From assembly GCA_002470465.1 (NCBI GenBank), contig DKMD01000010.1, positions 263,328 to 327,327 of the forward strand: a stretch of 64,000 bases of DNA, given 5' to 3'. The DNA comes from Pluralibacter sp. UBA7423 (lineage in GTDB: Bacteria > Pseudomonadota > Gammaproteobacteria > Enterobacterales > Enterobacteriaceae). Below the pieces are notes generated by a model. It searched no databases and was not told the origin of the DNA. It was given only the letters and a program-made list of their open reading frames with translations. The stretch's first letter is position 1. Each line of letters begins with the position of its first letter. This document shows positions 47,471 to 59,766 of the stretch, piece by piece. Made by a program: the position numbers and the translations under genes.

Positions 47471-48922
47471 ATGCAAACACCCTCACAACCGCGCGCGATT
47501 TACTACATCGTAGCGATTCAAATCTGGGAATACTTCAGCTTCTACGGCATGCGTGCCCTGCTCATCCTCTACCTCACCCATCAACTCGCCTTTGACGACA
47601 GCCATGCGATTGGTCTGTTCAGCGCCTACGCTTCACTGGTGTATGTCACCCCTATTCTCGGCGGCTGGATTGCCGACCGCCTGCTCGGCAACCGCGTGGC
47701 GGTCATTGCCGGGGCTCTGCTGATGACGCTGGGCCACGTAGTGCTAGGGCTGGGTTCAGACTCCACGATGAGCCTCTACCTGGCGCTCGCCATCATTATC
47801 TGCGGCTATGGCCTGTTTAAATCCAACATCAGCTGCCTGCTGGGCGAACTCTATGACGCCAGCGACAGCCGTCGCGACGGCGGTTTCTCGCTGCTCTACG
47901 CGGCGGGCAATATCGGCTCCATCGCCGCACCTATCGTCTGCGGGCTGGCGGCGCAATGGTACGGCTGGCACGTCGGCTTTGCGCTGGCGGGCATCGGCAT
48001 GTTTATCGGGCTAATGGTGTTTCTGAGCGGGCATCGCCATTTCCGCAAGACGCACGGCATCAACAAAACGGCGCTACAGGCAAGACGTTTCGTGCTGCCC
48101 ACATGGGGCTGGCTGCTGGTAATGCTATGCCTCTCTCCGGTGTTCTTTACTCTCCTGCTGGAAAAGAACTGGGCAGGTTATCTGCTGGCCGTCGTCTGTA
48201 TCTTTGCCGCGCAAATGGTGGCGCGCATTATGATCGCTTCGCCACAGCACCGTCGTGCGCTGTCACAGATTGTGCTGCTGATGCTCACCGGGACGCTGTT
48301 CTGGGTGCTGGCCCAGCAGGGCGGCAGTTCCATCAGCCTGTTCATTGATCGCTTCGTGAAGCGCCGCTGGATGAGCTTTGAGGTGCCGACGGCACTGTTC
48401 CAGTCGGTGAACGCGGTGGCGGTCATGGCAGCAGGCGTGGTGCTGGCGTGGCTGGTGCGTCCGGGAGCCAGCACGGCGCTACGCGTGTGGCTGAAGTTTG
48501 CCCTCGGCCTGACGCTCATGGGCGCGGGCTTTATGCTGCTGGCACTAAACGCTCATCAGGGGCAGCTCCACGGTCAGGCATCAATGAGCATGATGGTGGC
48601 AGGCCTGGCGCTGATGGGTTTCGCTGAGCTGTTTATCGACCCCGTGGCAATGGCGCAAATCACGCGCCTCAACATGCCGGGCGTGACCGGGGTGCTCACC
48701 GGCATTTATATGCTGGCGACGGGTGCCGTGGCGAACTGGCTGGCGGGCGTAGTGGCACAGCAAACTACCGAATCACAAATCAGCGAAACCGCCGTGGCGG
48801 CCTACGGGCACTTCTTCTCGCAGATGGGCGAAGGGACGCTTGGCTGCGTGGGCGTGATGCTCTTGGTGGTTATCTTCAGAAAGCTGCTGGGGAGTCGTGC
48901 GCCGGAAATGGCTGAGGAGTAG
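47471..48922 (+). CDS. dtpC: Dipeptide/tripeptide permease C
   Basis: POT/PTR-family proton-coupled peptide symporter with about 14 helices: [41 protein letters not shown]. As in E. coli DtpC (YjdL), the usual ExxERFxYY motif is atypical (EYFSFYGMR). 483 aa (E. coli 485). Start at 47471 with AGGAG in front; in-frame ATGs within cadA are rejected. E. coli has dtpC beside cadA too; it could import lysine-containing peptides feeding CadA (inference). Confidence 0.96.
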   Translation: MQTPSQPRAIYYIVAIQIWEYFSFYGMRALLILYLTHQLAFDDSHAIGLFSAYASLVYVTPILGGWIADRLLGNRVAVIAGALLMTLGHVVLGLGSDSTMSLYLALAIIICGYGLFKSNISCLLGELYDASDSRRDGGFSLLYAAGNIGSIAAPIVCGLAAQWYGWHVGFALAGIGMFIGLMVFLSGHRHFRKTHGINKTALQARRFVLPTWGWLLVMLCLSPVFFTLLLEKNWAGYLLAVVCIFAAQMVARIMIASPQHRRALSQIVLLMLTGTLFWVLAQQGGSSISLFIDRFVKRRWMSFEVPTALFQSVNAVAVMAAGVVLAWLVRPGASTALRVWLKFALGLTLMGAGFMLLALNAHQGQLHGQASMSMMVAGLALMGFAELFIDPVAMAQITRLNMPGVTGVLTGIYMLATGAVANWLAGVVAQQTTESQISETAVAAYGHFFSQMGEGTLGCVGVMLLVVIFRKLLGSRAPEMAEE

Positions 48923-48930
48923 AAACAGCG

Positions 48931-48953
48931 CTGCCCGCATAAAGTGCGGGCAG
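48931..48953. terminator. Hairpin between convergent dtpC and glnB
   Basis: CTGCCCGCA pairs with TGCGGGCAG over a 5-base loop, within 11 bp of each stop. No strong U-run on either side; probably serves both genes. Confidence 0.6.
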
Positions 48954-48963
48954 TGCAAACAAA

Positions 48964-49338
<375 letters not shown>

Positions 49339-49366
49339 CTATCATAACGTCGCCGCGCACGCCGGG

Positions 49367-50704
49367 CTACTCTTTAAAATCATTGGCGTCGAGTTCGTGA
49401 CGCGAGAGCAATTTATAGAATTCAGTACGGTTGCGCCCCGCCATGCGCGCGGCATGGGTGACGTTACCTTTAGTGATTTGCAGCAGCTTGCGCAGGTAGT
49501 TCAGCTCAAACTGGTTTCGCGCCTCAACGAACGTCGGCAGTGCGGTGTTCTCGCCCTCCAGCGCCTGCTCCACCAGCGCATCGCCAATCACCGGCGACGA
49601 GGTCAGCGCCACACACTGCTCAATCACGTTCACCAGCTGGCGCACGTTCCCCGGCCAGTTGGCGGTCATCAGCCGCTTCATCGCATCCGTCGAAAATGCC
49701 CGTACGAACGGCTTGTGCCGATCGGCAGACTGACGCAGAAGATGGTTTGCCAGCAGCGGAATGTCTTCGGTACGCTCTGCCAGTGTGGGAATTTTCAGGC
49801 TGACAACGTTGAGACGATAGTAAAGATCTTCGCGAAACTCGCCGCGTGCCATCGCTTTGGGTAAATCACGGTGGGTGGCGGAGACAATGCGCACGTTGAT
49901 GTCGATATCGCGATTGCTGCCGAGCGGGCGAATTTTGCGCTCCTGCAAGACGCGCAGCAGCTTAACCTGTAACGGAGAAGGCATGTCGCCAATCTCATCA
50001 AGAAAAAGCGTACCGCCCTCCGCGGCCTGAAACAGCCCTTCGCGATTGCTCACCGCGCCGGTAAATGCGCCGCGGGCATGGCCGAAGAGCTCAGACTCCA
50101 GCAGCTGTTCCGGCAACGCACCGCAGTTAATGGCGATAAACGGGTATTTGCCGCGCGGGCTGGCGTTGTGAATCGCCTGGGCAAAAATCTCCTTCCCGGT
50201 GCCGCTCTGGCCGTTAATCAGCACGCTGACGTCCGACTGCGCCACCATCCGCGCCTGTTCGAGCAGGCGCAGCATTACCGGGCTGCGGGTGACGATGGAT
50301 TCGCGCCAGCTGTCATCGGTGGCGGCAGCGGTATGCACCAGCGCATCGTCGATGGCTTTGTAAAGCGCATCTTTATCAACCGGCTTGGTCAGGAAGCTGA
50401 ACACGCCCTGCTGCGTGGCCGCTACGGCATCGGGAATGGATCCGTGGGCGGTGAGAATGATCACCGGCATGCCAGGCTGTACTTTCTGGATCTCCGCAAA
50501 CAGCTGCAGGCCGTCCATTTCATCCATGCGCAGATCGCTTATCACCAGATCGACTTTTTCCCGCGCCAGCACGCGCAGCCCTTCCTGTCCGCTTTCAGCG
50601 GTAACCACGGAAAAACCTTCGCTGGTGAGGCGCATGCCCAGCAGCTTCAGCAGGCCCGGATCGTCGTCGACCAGTAAAAGGTGAGCGGGTTTACGTCCTG
50701 TCAT
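49367..50704 (-). CDS. glrR: Sigma-54-dependent response regulator GlrR (QseF)
   Basis: NtrC-type regulator. Receiver domain with phospho-acceptor Asp57 (LVISDLRM), AAA+ domain with Walker A GQSGTGKE and the sigma-54 contact loop GAFTGA, C-terminal Fis-like helix-turn-helix (GNVTHAARMAGRNRTEFYKLL). 445 aa (E. coli 444). Its ATG overlaps the qseG TGA by 4 bp (ATGA). It activates glmY; three matching sites lie upstream of glmY in this window. Confidence 0.97.
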   Translation of the reverse strand: MTGRKPAHLLLVDDDPGLLKLLGMRLTSEGFSVVTAESGQEGLRVLAREKVDLVISDLRMDEMDGLQLFAEIQKVQPGMPVIILTAHGSIPDAVAATQQGVFSFLTKPVDKDALYKAIDDALVHTAAATDDSWRESIVTRSPVMLRLLEQARMVAQSDVSVLINGQSGTGKEIFAQAIHNASPRGKYPFIAINCGALPEQLLESELFGHARGAFTGAVSNREGLFQAAEGGTLFLDEIGDMPSPLQVKLLRVLQERKIRPLGSNRDIDINVRIVSATHRDLPKAMARGEFREDLYYRLNVVSLKIPTLAERTEDIPLLANHLLRQSADRHKPFVRAFSTDAMKRLMTANWPGNVRQLVNVIEQCVALTSSPVIGDALVEQALEGENTALPTFVEARNQFELNYLRKLLQITKGNVTHAARMAGRNRTEFYKLLSRHELDANDFKE

Positions 50705-51417
50705 GGTTTCTCCTCTGTGGACGGAGCGTCCTTCTGCGCCGGAGCGGCATCACCTGCATGCCCGGCATCCGGCGTAAAGTTGCTGCCCGCCGGTTTGCGG
50801 CTGGAAAGCTGACGCTCAATGTCGGTCAGGTTTTCCAGCTTGCGGGTCGTCAGTTCCAGCTGGCTGCTGAGGTGCTGTTGCTGCTGGCGCAGAATATCCA
50901 GCTCGGCATCCGTCGTCTGCTGTAGTTTGCTGTAGCGGGAGCGCTCATCCGAAAGCTGAAGCTGTAGCGACTGCCCGTCACGCCAGAACTGATACAGCGG
51001 ACGCACCTGAGTCGGGATCTGCGGGCTGAACGTATCGAGGCGGGTCACCATTTCACGGCGCTCCAGCGGGGTGATTTTGGCGCTGCCGAGCAGAATGCCG
51101 CGACGCAGCGCGTCCTGCCAGGACTCATCGCTATGCAGGCGGGCTTCGCTGCGGGCCATTTCCGGCGACAGACGTTCGGCACAATCCATGCTTCTCAGCC
51201 AGTACAGCGGGTTTTTCTCCGTTGCTGCACCGTGAAGCGACCAGACGTCGGCGCAGTCCGTGGAGAGGAAATCGGCGACCTGCTGCTGTGGCAGCTTATC
51301 TTCATCGCCCGTGCTGGCGGTTTGCGGCGCACTGACGCACCCGGCCAGCCATAAACAGGACGCTCCGGCAAGGAGCGAGAGGAAACGAGGGGACATATTC
51401 ACCAGACGTTGCTTCAT
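50701..51417 (-). CDS. qseG: Outer membrane lipoprotein QseG
   Basis: Accessory lipoprotein of the GlrKR (QseEF) system. Signal ends LWLAGC with lipid Cys at residue 27; the mid/C-terminal part is a coiled coil (QLQLSDERSRYSKLQQTTDAELDILRQQQQHLSSQLELTTRKLENLTDIE) that in E. coli contacts GlrK. 238 aa (E. coli 237). It overlaps the glrK stop and the glrR start by 4 bp each, so the three are translationally coupled. Confidence 0.95.
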   Translation of the reverse strand: MKQRLVNMSPRFLSLLAGASCLWLAGCVSAPQTASTGDEDKLPQQQVADFLSTDCADVWSLHGAATEKNPLYWLRSMDCAERLSPEMARSEARLHSDESWQDALRRGILLGSAKITPLERREMVTRLDTFSPQIPTQVRPLYQFWRDGQSLQLQLSDERSRYSKLQQTTDAELDILRQQQQHLSSQLELTTRKLENLTDIERQLSSRKPAGSNFTPDAGHAGDAAPAQKDAPSTEEKP

Positions 51418-52850
51418 TTAATGGGTTTATCCGTGTCTGAAAGAGAAAGCTCAATGCGGAAACAGACATGGCCCGTTGGCGCGTCGACCAACTGCAGGGT
51501 GCCCCGCATCCGGCGGACGCAATCCCGGGCGATACTCAGTCCCAGACCGCTTCCCTTCACAGCCCCTTTACGTTGATGACTGCCCTGATAAAAGGGCTCA
51601 AAAATCATGGCTTTTTCAGCCTCAGGGATCGGTGTTCCGCTGTTTTCCACCTCAAGAAACACCCGGTTTCCCTGCTGGCGACTGCGCAGAAAAATAGTAC
51701 CGGATTCACTGCCGTAGTGCACTGCATTGGAGTAGAGATTATCCAGCGCGCTCATCAACAGCACCGGTTCAGCCTGGCACTCACGCACGTCAAGCTCGAC
51801 GCGGGTATGCATCATTTTAGCTCGTGCGGGCAAACTGTGGGCAGAGACAACGATATCCAGCAGCGGTACCAGCTCGACCTTCTCCATTTCAACCGGCGTG
51901 TCGGCAAGCTTTCGGTTGTAATCCAGCAGCTGCTCAATCAGCTTTTGCAGGTTACGGCTGCTGTCATCCAGAATGGCGACCACTTCTTCCTGCTCGGTCG
52001 TCAGCGGGCCAACGACCTTATCGGCCAGCAGCTCGGTCCCTTCGCGCATGCTGGCAAGCGGCGTTTTCAGCTCATGGGAAAGATGACGCAGAAACTGGTG
52101 ACGTTGAGATTCAAGCCAGGAGAGCCGTTCGCTCAGCCAGACAATGCGCTGCCCGACGGATCGCAGCTCGCGCGGCCCGGTAAACATCACCGTGCTGCCG
52201 AGCGATTTTCCCTCACCAAGACGGTTAATCATCCGCTGAATGGCTTTAACGGGGCCGATAATCATGCGGGTGAACAGCAGCATCATGGTCAGGCTGACCA
52301 GGAACAGCACCAGCGCCTGCCAGCCGAAGAACTGCCCACGCTCGGCAATCTCCTGCTGGAGCTGCTGCCCCCGGGAAAACACCACTGCGCGGGTGGCCTG
52401 GACCATATCGGTATTCGCCGAGGCAAAGGCCTCAAGCTTTGCAGCAGAGGCTTCATCCGGGCCGCTGTTTTTGCAGTGAAGCTCTGCCAGATCGTTCAGA
52501 TCCTGACGCAGCGCCTGCCAGATTTTGTTATCCGGCAGCACGCCTGCGTGGGCATCCAGCATTTCGCTATAGCGCTTACGCTGGCCCTGATACACCTTCG
52601 CCAGAGTTGCGTCATCCAGCACGCAGTACTGGCGGTAGCTGCGCTCCATCTCCAGCGCGGCGTTGGTCATCGCTTCGCTGCGGCGAGCGTCCACAAGCGT
52701 GGTGCGGTTGGTCATGGCGGCCTGATCGCTCAGCGCATTCAGGCTCTGCCAGGCCTGCCAGGCAAGGACCAGCAGCGGCAACAGGATCAGCAGAAACGCC
52801 AACATAACCAGCTGACGCAGCGAGCGGGGGAAAAGTGACCAGCGTTTCAA
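51414..52850 (-). CDS. glrK: Sensor histidine kinase GlrK (QseE), TTG start
   Basis: Membrane kinase phosphorylating GlrR. Helix 1 after FPRSLRQLVMLAFLLILLPLLVLAW, periplasmic helical domain, second helix, HAMP, then phospho-acceptor His near residue 259 (RHLSHELKTPLASMREG) and ATPase motifs (LDNLYSNAVHYG, GSGLGLSIARDCVRRM). I chose the TTG at 52850 (reads MKRWSLFPRS, 478 aa; E. coli 475) with AGGGG 8 bp upstream; a longer in-frame ATG at 52940 would run into the GlmY RNA. Confidence 0.93.
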   Translation of the reverse strand: MKRWSLFPRSLRQLVMLAFLLILLPLLVLAWQAWQSLNALSDQAAMTNRTTLVDARRSEAMTNAALEMERSYRQYCVLDDATLAKVYQGQRKRYSEMLDAHAGVLPDNKIWQALRQDLNDLAELHCKNSGPDEASAAKLEAFASANTDMVQATRAVVFSRGQQLQQEIAERGQFFGWQALVLFLVSLTMMLLFTRMIIGPVKAIQRMINRLGEGKSLGSTVMFTGPRELRSVGQRIVWLSERLSWLESQRHQFLRHLSHELKTPLASMREGTELLADKVVGPLTTEQEEVVAILDDSSRNLQKLIEQLLDYNRKLADTPVEMEKVELVPLLDIVVSAHSLPARAKMMHTRVELDVRECQAEPVLLMSALDNLYSNAVHYGSESGTIFLRSRQQGNRVFLEVENSGTPIPEAEKAMIFEPFYQGSHQRKGAVKGSGLGLSIARDCVRRMRGTLQLVDAPTGHVCFRIELSLSDTDKPIK

Positions 52851-52902
52851 TGAGTTTGCCCCTGAACATAATGATAATGGCAGGGTAACTGAGGCAGGAA
52901 GC

Positions 52903-52936
52903 GGAAACAACAACGCCGGGTCAAAGCCCGGCGTTG
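52903..52936 (-). terminator. glmY: Terminator of GlmY
   Basis: Ten-base stem CAACGCCGGG / CCCGGCGTTG, 6-base loop, followed by TTGTTTCC on the minus strand; sets the 3' end of GlmY 50 bp before glrK. Confidence 0.8.
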
Positions 52937-53092
52937 TCACTGAATAAGGCGGTGCCTAACTCCACGTTTCGCCCGGGGTTTGATATAGCAAGCTGATATC
53001 AACAGTTGGACGGCAGGCACCTTGTTGTGCGTCATTCGAAGTTTATGTAGCGCGTCCCGAAGGGGCTGACATAATAGGGTGAATGAGCCACT
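52903..53092 (-). ncRNA. glmY: Small RNA GlmY
   Basis: GlmY decoys RapZ and so protects GlmZ, raising GlmS and amino-sugar synthesis. Position between purL and glrK, strand, and sequence match: minus strand begins AGTGGCTCATTCACC, holds CAGCCCCTTCGGGACG, the central CTGTTGATATCAGCTTGC stem and GTGGAGTTAGGCACC. It ends with AACGCCGGG/CCCGGCGTT and GTTGTTTCC. About 190 nt (E. coli 184). The RNA lies upstream of the kinase whose regulator activates it. Confidence 0.93.
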
Positions 53093-53097
53093 GGTTA

Positions 53098-53103
53098 ATT
53101 ATA
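53098..53103 (-). promoter_or_regulatory. glmY: Sigma-70 -10 box of glmY
   Basis: Perfect TATAAT on the minus strand, 5 bp before the inferred +1 (53092). It immediately follows the sigma-54 element, so both promoters use the same start. Confidence 0.8.
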
Positions 53104-53119
53104 TGCAGTAAGCGTGCCA
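53104..53119 (-). promoter_or_regulatory. glmY: Sigma-54 promoter element of glmY
   Basis: TGGCACGCTTACTGCA on the minus strand, matching the -24 GG/-12 GC consensus TGGCACG-N4-TTGCA with one change. Confidence 0.9.
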
Positions 53120-53208
53120 TAATACAAAACAATTTATTAACACATTAATAAATAATAACTTTATCACTTTTTGAATGACATCTCGTTTTGCGTGTTTTTT
53201 CACCACAC

Positions 53209-53226
53209 CGTCGTCAAAAAGAGACG
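53209..53226. promoter_or_regulatory. glmY: GlrR binding site, degenerate (proximal)
   Basis: CGTC-N10-GACG, two changes from TGTC-N10-GACA, about 117 bp upstream of the glmY start. The AT-rich stretch between here and the promoter could host IHF. Confidence 0.6.
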
Positions 53227-53271
53227 CCAAAATAACAAAACAATAAAAACTATAAATATCAAATAGATAAA

Positions 53272-53289
53272 TGTCTCCACTTAGAGACA
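53272..53289. promoter_or_regulatory. glmY: GlrR binding site (middle)
   Basis: Perfect TGTC-N10-GACA, about 180 bp upstream of the glmY start, a typical enhancer distance. Confidence 0.85.
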
Positions 53290-53304
53290 CCGCAGGATGC
53301 CAGC

Positions 53305-53322
53305 TGTCGCCTTTTTCCGACA
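53305..53322. promoter_or_regulatory. glmY: GlrR binding site (distal)
   Basis: Perfect TGTC-N10-GACA, 33 bp (three helical turns) from the middle site, which should favour cooperative assembly of the activator. Confidence 0.85.
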
Positions 53323-53344
53323 CTGTTCCCGCTTTTGCTCACAT

Positions 53345-53373
53345 AAAAAAGCCCTCCAGTTTCCGGAGGGCTT
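53345..53373 (-). terminator. purL: Rho-independent terminator downstream of purL
   Basis: AAGCCCTCC / GGAGGGCTT stem followed by TTTTTTATG on the minus strand, beyond the REP element after purL. It isolates purL from the glmY control region. Confidence 0.9.
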
Positions 53374-53400
53374 AAGAGACGAACGAAGCATCTGAGTTAA

Positions 53401-53486
53401 CGCCCGGTAGCGCAGGCTTACCGGGCCTACAACGACCTCATCAACCTCTGATTTTGTAGGCCTGATAAGCGAAGCGCCATCAGGCA
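53401..53486. repeat. REP/BIME element downstream of purL
   Basis: Units CGCCCGGTAGCGCAGGC..CCGGGCCTACAA and TTGTAGGCCTGATAAGCG..GCCATCAGGCAA, between the purL stop and its terminator, so it is transcribed in the purL 3' UTR. Confidence 0.85.
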
Positions 53487-53515
53487 AAACAGCACTACAA
53501 AGGTTTGACGCGATC

Positions 53516-56500
53516 TCAACCCAGCTGTTTACGTGCGTTACGGAAAATACGCATCCACGGGCTGTCTTCGCCCCAGTTTTCCGGGTGCCAGGAGTTGGCG
53601 ACTGTACGGAACACGCGCTCAGGGTGTGGCATCATCAGCGTGACGCGCCCGCTTTCGCTGGTGACCGCGGTAATCCCGTTAGGGGAACCGTTCGGGTTCG
53701 CCGGATAGTTTTGCGTCACGTTGCCGAAGTGGTCGACGAAGCGCAGAGCCACCAGGCCTTTGCTTTCCAGCTGCGCCAGATGCGCGCTGTCACGCACTTC
53801 GACGCGGCCTTCACCATGAGAAACGGCGATGGGCATCTGTGAACCGCTCATCCCCTGCAGCAGCAGGGACGGGCTCTGGGTCACTTCTACCAGGCTGAAG
53901 CGCGCTTCGAAGCGGTCCGAGTGGTTGCGTACAAAGCGCGGCCACAGGCTGCTGCCAGGGATAAGGTCGCGCAGGTTGGACATCATCTGGCAGCCGTTAC
54001 ACACGCCCAGCGCCAGCGTCTGCGGGCGGTGGAAGAAGGTTTCAAACTCGTCGCGCACGCGCTCGTTGAACAGAATGGATTTCGCCCAGCCCTCGCCTGC
54101 GCCTAAGACGTCGCCGTAGGAGAAGCCGCCGCAGGCGACCAGCGCCTGGAAATCAGCCAGCCCGGTACGGCCAGCCAGCAGGTCGCTCATGTGGACGTCG
54201 ATAGCATCGAAGCCCGCACGATGGAACGCCGCAGCCATTTCGACGTGGGAGTTCACGCCCTGCTCACGCAGTACCGCAACCTTCGGACGCGCGCCTTTCG
54301 CAATGTACGGGGCAGCCACATCTTCGTTGATATCAAAGCTGAGCTTCACGTTCAGGCCCGGATCGCTGTCGTTGCGCTTCGCCTCGTGCTCCTGATCGGC
54401 ACATTCCGGGTTATCGCGCAGGCGCTGCATCTGCCAGGTCGTTTCCGCCCACCACATACGTAACGTGGTGCGGCTTTCACTGTAGACAACATGACCGCCC
54501 GCCGTGATAACAAAGCGGTCGCCTTCGGTGGCTTTCCCGAGGAAGTGGACGCAGTCCGCCAGGCCGTGGCTGGCAAAAATGCCTTCCACAAGCTCGCGGT
54601 CTTGCGCACGCACCTGAATCACGCCGCCCAGCTCTTCGTTGAACAGTGCAGCCAGACGATCTTCACTAAGTGCTGCGATATCCACATCCACGCCGCAGTG
54701 CCCGGTGAAGGCCATTTCGGCGAGCGTCACCATCAGGCCGCCGTCGGAGCGGTCGTGCCAGGCCAGCAGTTTGCGTTCTGCCACCAGCACCTGCATCGCG
54801 TCCCAGAAGCCTTTCAGCTGCTCCACGCTGCGGACATCGGCGGTTTTGTCACCGAGCTGGCGGTAAACCTGAGCCAGGGCCGTCGCGCCGAGCGCGTTGT
54901 GGCCTTTGCCGAGATCAATCAGCAGCAGGGCGTTATCCTCCGTGGAAAGCTGCGGCGTCACGGTATGGCGCACATCCTCCACGCGGGCAAAGGCGGAAAT
55001 CACCAGCGACAGCGGCGACGTCATTTCGCGCTGTTCACTGCCTTCCTGCCAGCGGGTTTTCATCGACATAGAGTCTTTGCCGACCGGAATGGTCAGGCCC
55101 AGCGCCGGGCAGAGCTCTTCACCCACGGCTTTCACCGCTGCGTAGAGGCCCGCATCTTCGCCCGGGTGCCCTGCCGCCGCCATCCAGTTTGCGGAAAGCT
55201 TCACGCGCTTCAGGTCGCCGACCTGAGTCCCCACGAGGTTGGTCAGCGCTTCGCCGACGGCCAGCCGCGCGGAGGCCGCAAAATCGAGCAGCGCCACCGG
55301 CGCACGTTCGCCCATCGCCATCGCTTCGCCGTAGTAGCTGTCGAGGCTCGCGGTGGTTACCGCGCAGTTCGCTACCGGGATCTGCCACGGGCCAACCATC
55401 TGATCGCGGGCAACCATGCCGGTTACCGTGCGGTCGCCGATGGTCACGAGGAAGGTTTTCTCTGCCACGGTTGGCAGATGCAGAACGCGGTTGACCGCAT
55501 CGGCAATCGTGATGCCCTGCCTGTCCAGCGCTTCGCCACCGGCGGCAAGCGTCTCAACGTCGCGGGTCATTTTCGGGGTTTTGCCAAGCAGCACGTCCAG
55601 CGGCAAATCGATAGGCGTATTGTCGAAATGGCTGTCGCTGAGGCTCAGATGCATCTCTTCGGTGGCTTCACCGATGACCGCGTAAGGTGCGCGCTCACGT
55701 TTGCACAGCTCGTCGAACAGCGGCAGCTGATCCGCCGCCACCGCCAGCACGTAGCGCTCCTGAGATTCGTTACACCAGATCTCCAGCGGGCTCATGCCTG
55801 GCTCATCGCTGAGGATATCGCGCAGATTAAATTTACCGCCGCGCCCGCCGTCGCTCACCAGCTCAGGCATGGCGTTAGAGAGGCCGCCCGCGCCGACGTC
55901 GTGGATAAACAGAATCGGGTTGGCTTCACCGAGCTGCCAGCAGCGGTCGATCACTTCCTGGCAGCGTCGCTCCATTTCCGGGTTGTCGCGTTGGACGGAA
56001 GCAAAATCAAGATCTGCATCGGACTGTCCGGACGCCATGGAGGATGCCGCCCCGCCGCCAAGGCCGATATTCATCGCCGGGCCGCCGAGAACGATCAGCT
56101 TCGCGCCGACGTTGATCTCACCTTTCTGGACGTGATCGGCACGGATGTTGCCGATCCCGCCTGCCAGCATGATCGGCTTGTGGTAGCCGCGCAGCTCTTC
56201 GCCGTTGTGGCTGTTGACCTTTTCTTCGTAGGTGCGGAAGTAACCGTTCAGCGCCGGACGACCAAATTCGTTGTTAAACGCCGCGCCGCCCAGCGGGCCG
56301 TCGGTCATGATATCCAGCGCGGTCACGATGCGGTCTGGTTTGCCGAAGTCTTCTTCCCACGGCTGTTCAAAGCCGGGGATACGCAGGTTGGAAACGGAGA
56401 AGCCCACCAGCCCGGCTTTCGGTTTTGCGCCGCGCCCGGTCGCGCCTTCATCACGAATTTCACCGCCGGAGCCCGTTGCCGCCCCCGGCCATGGGGAAAT

Positions 56501-57403
56501 CGCCGTCGGGTGGTTATGGGTTTCTACCTTCATCAGGATGTGCGTCGGCTCCTGATGGAAATCGTAGCGCAGGCCGTCACGATCGGCGTAGAAGCGCCCT
56601 ACGTCCGAGCCTTCCATTACCGCAGCGTTGTCCTTATAAGCCGACAGCACGTGGTCCGGGGTGGTCTCGAAGGTGTTTTTAATCATTTTGAACAGCGACT
56701 TCGGCTGCTGCTCGCCGTCAATCACCCAGTCGGCGTTGAAAATCTTGTGACGGCAGTGTTCGGAGTTCGCCTGGGCAAACATATAGAGTTCGATATCGTT
56801 CGGGTTGCGGTTGAGCTTTGTGAAGGCATCGAACAGGTAATCAATTTCATCTTCGGCCAGCGCTAACCCCAGACGCAGGTTGGCGTCCACCAGCGCCTGA
56901 CGGCCCTGCCCCTGCACGTCTACGCTCGCAACCGGCGCAGGCTGATGATGGGCAAACAGGTTTTCCGCGTCCTGCAGCGCACCGTAGACGGTTTCCATCA
57001 TCCGGTCATGCAGCTCAGCTGCAACCTGGCTCCACTGCATATCCGTCAGCATGGAGGCTTCGACGTAGTATGCAACACCGCGCTCCAGGCGTTCGATCTG
57101 CGCCAGGCCACAGTTGTGGGCGATGTCGGTTGCTTTTGAAGACCAGGGGGAGATGGTGCCAGGGCGGGGAGTGACGAGCAGTAATTTTCCGGCGGGGGTA
57201 TGGCTGTTGAGGCTTGGACCGTACTGCAGCAGTTTTGTCAGCCGGGTGTGTTCCTCTTCTGACAACGGCGCGTTCAGTTCGGCGAAGTGCACGTACTCGG
57301 CGTAAAGGTTGCTGACCGGAAGGTTAGCTGCCTGAAAGCGTGCCAGCAGTTTGGTGATACGGAAGGCTGACAGTGCAGGCGAACCACGCAGAATTTCCAT
57401 CAT
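53516..57403 (-). CDS. purL: Phosphoribosylformylglycinamidine synthase
   Basis: Large single-chain FGAM synthase, step 4 of de novo purine synthesis. N-terminal PurS-like domain, linker, two AIRS-like halves ([41 protein letters not shown] and later ATPase segments), C-terminal glutaminase with nucleophile Cys in [13 protein letters not shown] and MPHPERVF. 1295 aa, equal to E. coli. Upstream PurR operator overlaps the promoter -35. Confidence 0.98.
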   Translation of the reverse strand: MMEILRGSPALSAFRITKLLARFQAANLPVSNLYAEYVHFAELNAPLSEEEHTRLTKLLQYGPSLNSHTPAGKLLLVTPRPGTISPWSSKATDIAHNCGLAQIERLERGVAYYVEASMLTDMQWSQVAAELHDRMMETVYGALQDAENLFAHHQPAPVASVDVQGQGRQALVDANLRLGLALAEDEIDYLFDAFTKLNRNPNDIELYMFAQANSEHCRHKIFNADWVIDGEQQPKSLFKMIKNTFETTPDHVLSAYKDNAAVMEGSDVGRFYADRDGLRYDFHQEPTHILMKVETHNHPTAISPWPGAATGSGGEIRDEGATGRGAKPKAGLVGFSVSNLRIPGFEQPWEEDFGKPDRIVTALDIMTDGPLGGAAFNNEFGRPALNGYFRTYEEKVNSHNGEELRGYHKPIMLAGGIGNIRADHVQKGEINVGAKLIVLGGPAMNIGLGGGAASSMASGQSDADLDFASVQRDNPEMERRCQEVIDRCWQLGEANPILFIHDVGAGGLSNAMPELVSDGGRGGKFNLRDILSDEPGMSPLEIWCNESQERYVLAVAADQLPLFDELCKRERAPYAVIGEATEEMHLSLSDSHFDNTPIDLPLDVLLGKTPKMTRDVETLAAGGEALDRQGITIADAVNRVLHLPTVAEKTFLVTIGDRTVTGMVARDQMVGPWQIPVANCAVTTASLDSYYGEAMAMGERAPVALLDFAASARLAVGEALTNLVGTQVGDLKRVKLSANWMAAAGHPGEDAGLYAAVKAVGEELCPALGLTIPVGKDSMSMKTRWQEGSEQREMTSPLSLVISAFARVEDVRHTVTPQLSTEDNALLLIDLGKGHNALGATALAQVYRQLGDKTADVRSVEQLKGFWDAMQVLVAERKLLAWHDRSDGGLMVTLAEMAFTGHCGVDVDIAALSEDRLAALFNEELGGVIQVRAQDRELVEGIFASHGLADCVHFLGKATEGDRFVITAGGHVVYSESRTTLRMWWAETTWQMQRLRDNPECADQEHEAKRNDSDPGLNVKLSFDINEDVAAPYIAKGARPKVAVLREQGVNSHVEMAAAFHRAGFDAIDVHMSDLLAGRTGLADFQALVACGGFSYGDVLGAGEGWAKSILFNERVRDEFETFFHRPQTLALGVCNGCQMMSNLRDLIPGSSLWPRFVRNHSDRFEARFSLVEVTQSPSLLLQGMSGSQMPIAVSHGEGRVEVRDSAHLAQLESKGLVALRFVDHFGNVTQNYPANPNGSPNGITAVTSESGRVTLMMPHPERVFRTVANSWHPENWGEDSPWMRIFRNARKQLG

Positions 57404-57455
57404 AAGTCTCTCGTCTTCTGGGTTTCAGTGTGCGCAATGGCGGAAAACGGGCGCC

Positions 57456-57484
57456 ATTATAGAGCATCCTGAACGGCTACGTAA
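57456..57484 (-). promoter_or_regulatory. purL: purL promoter
   Basis: Minus strand TTACGT (57479-57484), 17-bp spacer, TATAAT (57456-57461), about 52 bp before the ATG. The -35 lies inside the PurR operator. Confidence 0.65.
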
Positions 57485-57494
57485 CCGTTTGCGT
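57479..57494. promoter_or_regulatory. purL: PurR operator of purL
   Basis: Minus strand ACGCAAACGGTTACGT, nearly the full PurR consensus, overlapping the -35: purine-bound PurR would exclude RNA polymerase. Confidence 0.88.
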
Positions 57495-57659
57495 CAAAAT
57501 AAAACCGCCGCATCGTTTTACCACCAGGTGCGACATCGGTGACGAATGGGTTGCCATCTGGCGCTTGTTTAAGCAAAATGCCGCTCACTCTTTAGTGTCC
57601 CTAAACTTTAACATGGTAACTATTGCCTGAGATCGCTCGCGCTGCAGAGAATTAACTAA

Positions 57660-59761
<2,102 letters not shown>

Positions 59762-59766
59762 TTACA

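Noticed and set aside
51468..52838. 456-codon frame antisense to glrK
   Set aside because: Shadow frame; His/Gln-rich without motifs.
53120..53208. Defined IHF site upstream of glmY
   Set aside because: AT-rich, but no segment fits WATCAR-N4-TTR closely enough to call.
54491..56866. 791-codon open frame antisense to purL
   Set aside because: It is the GC-rich antisense shadow of a conserved gene: composition is His/Arg/Val-rich, no domain is recognisable, and no ribosome site or conserved neighbour supports it.
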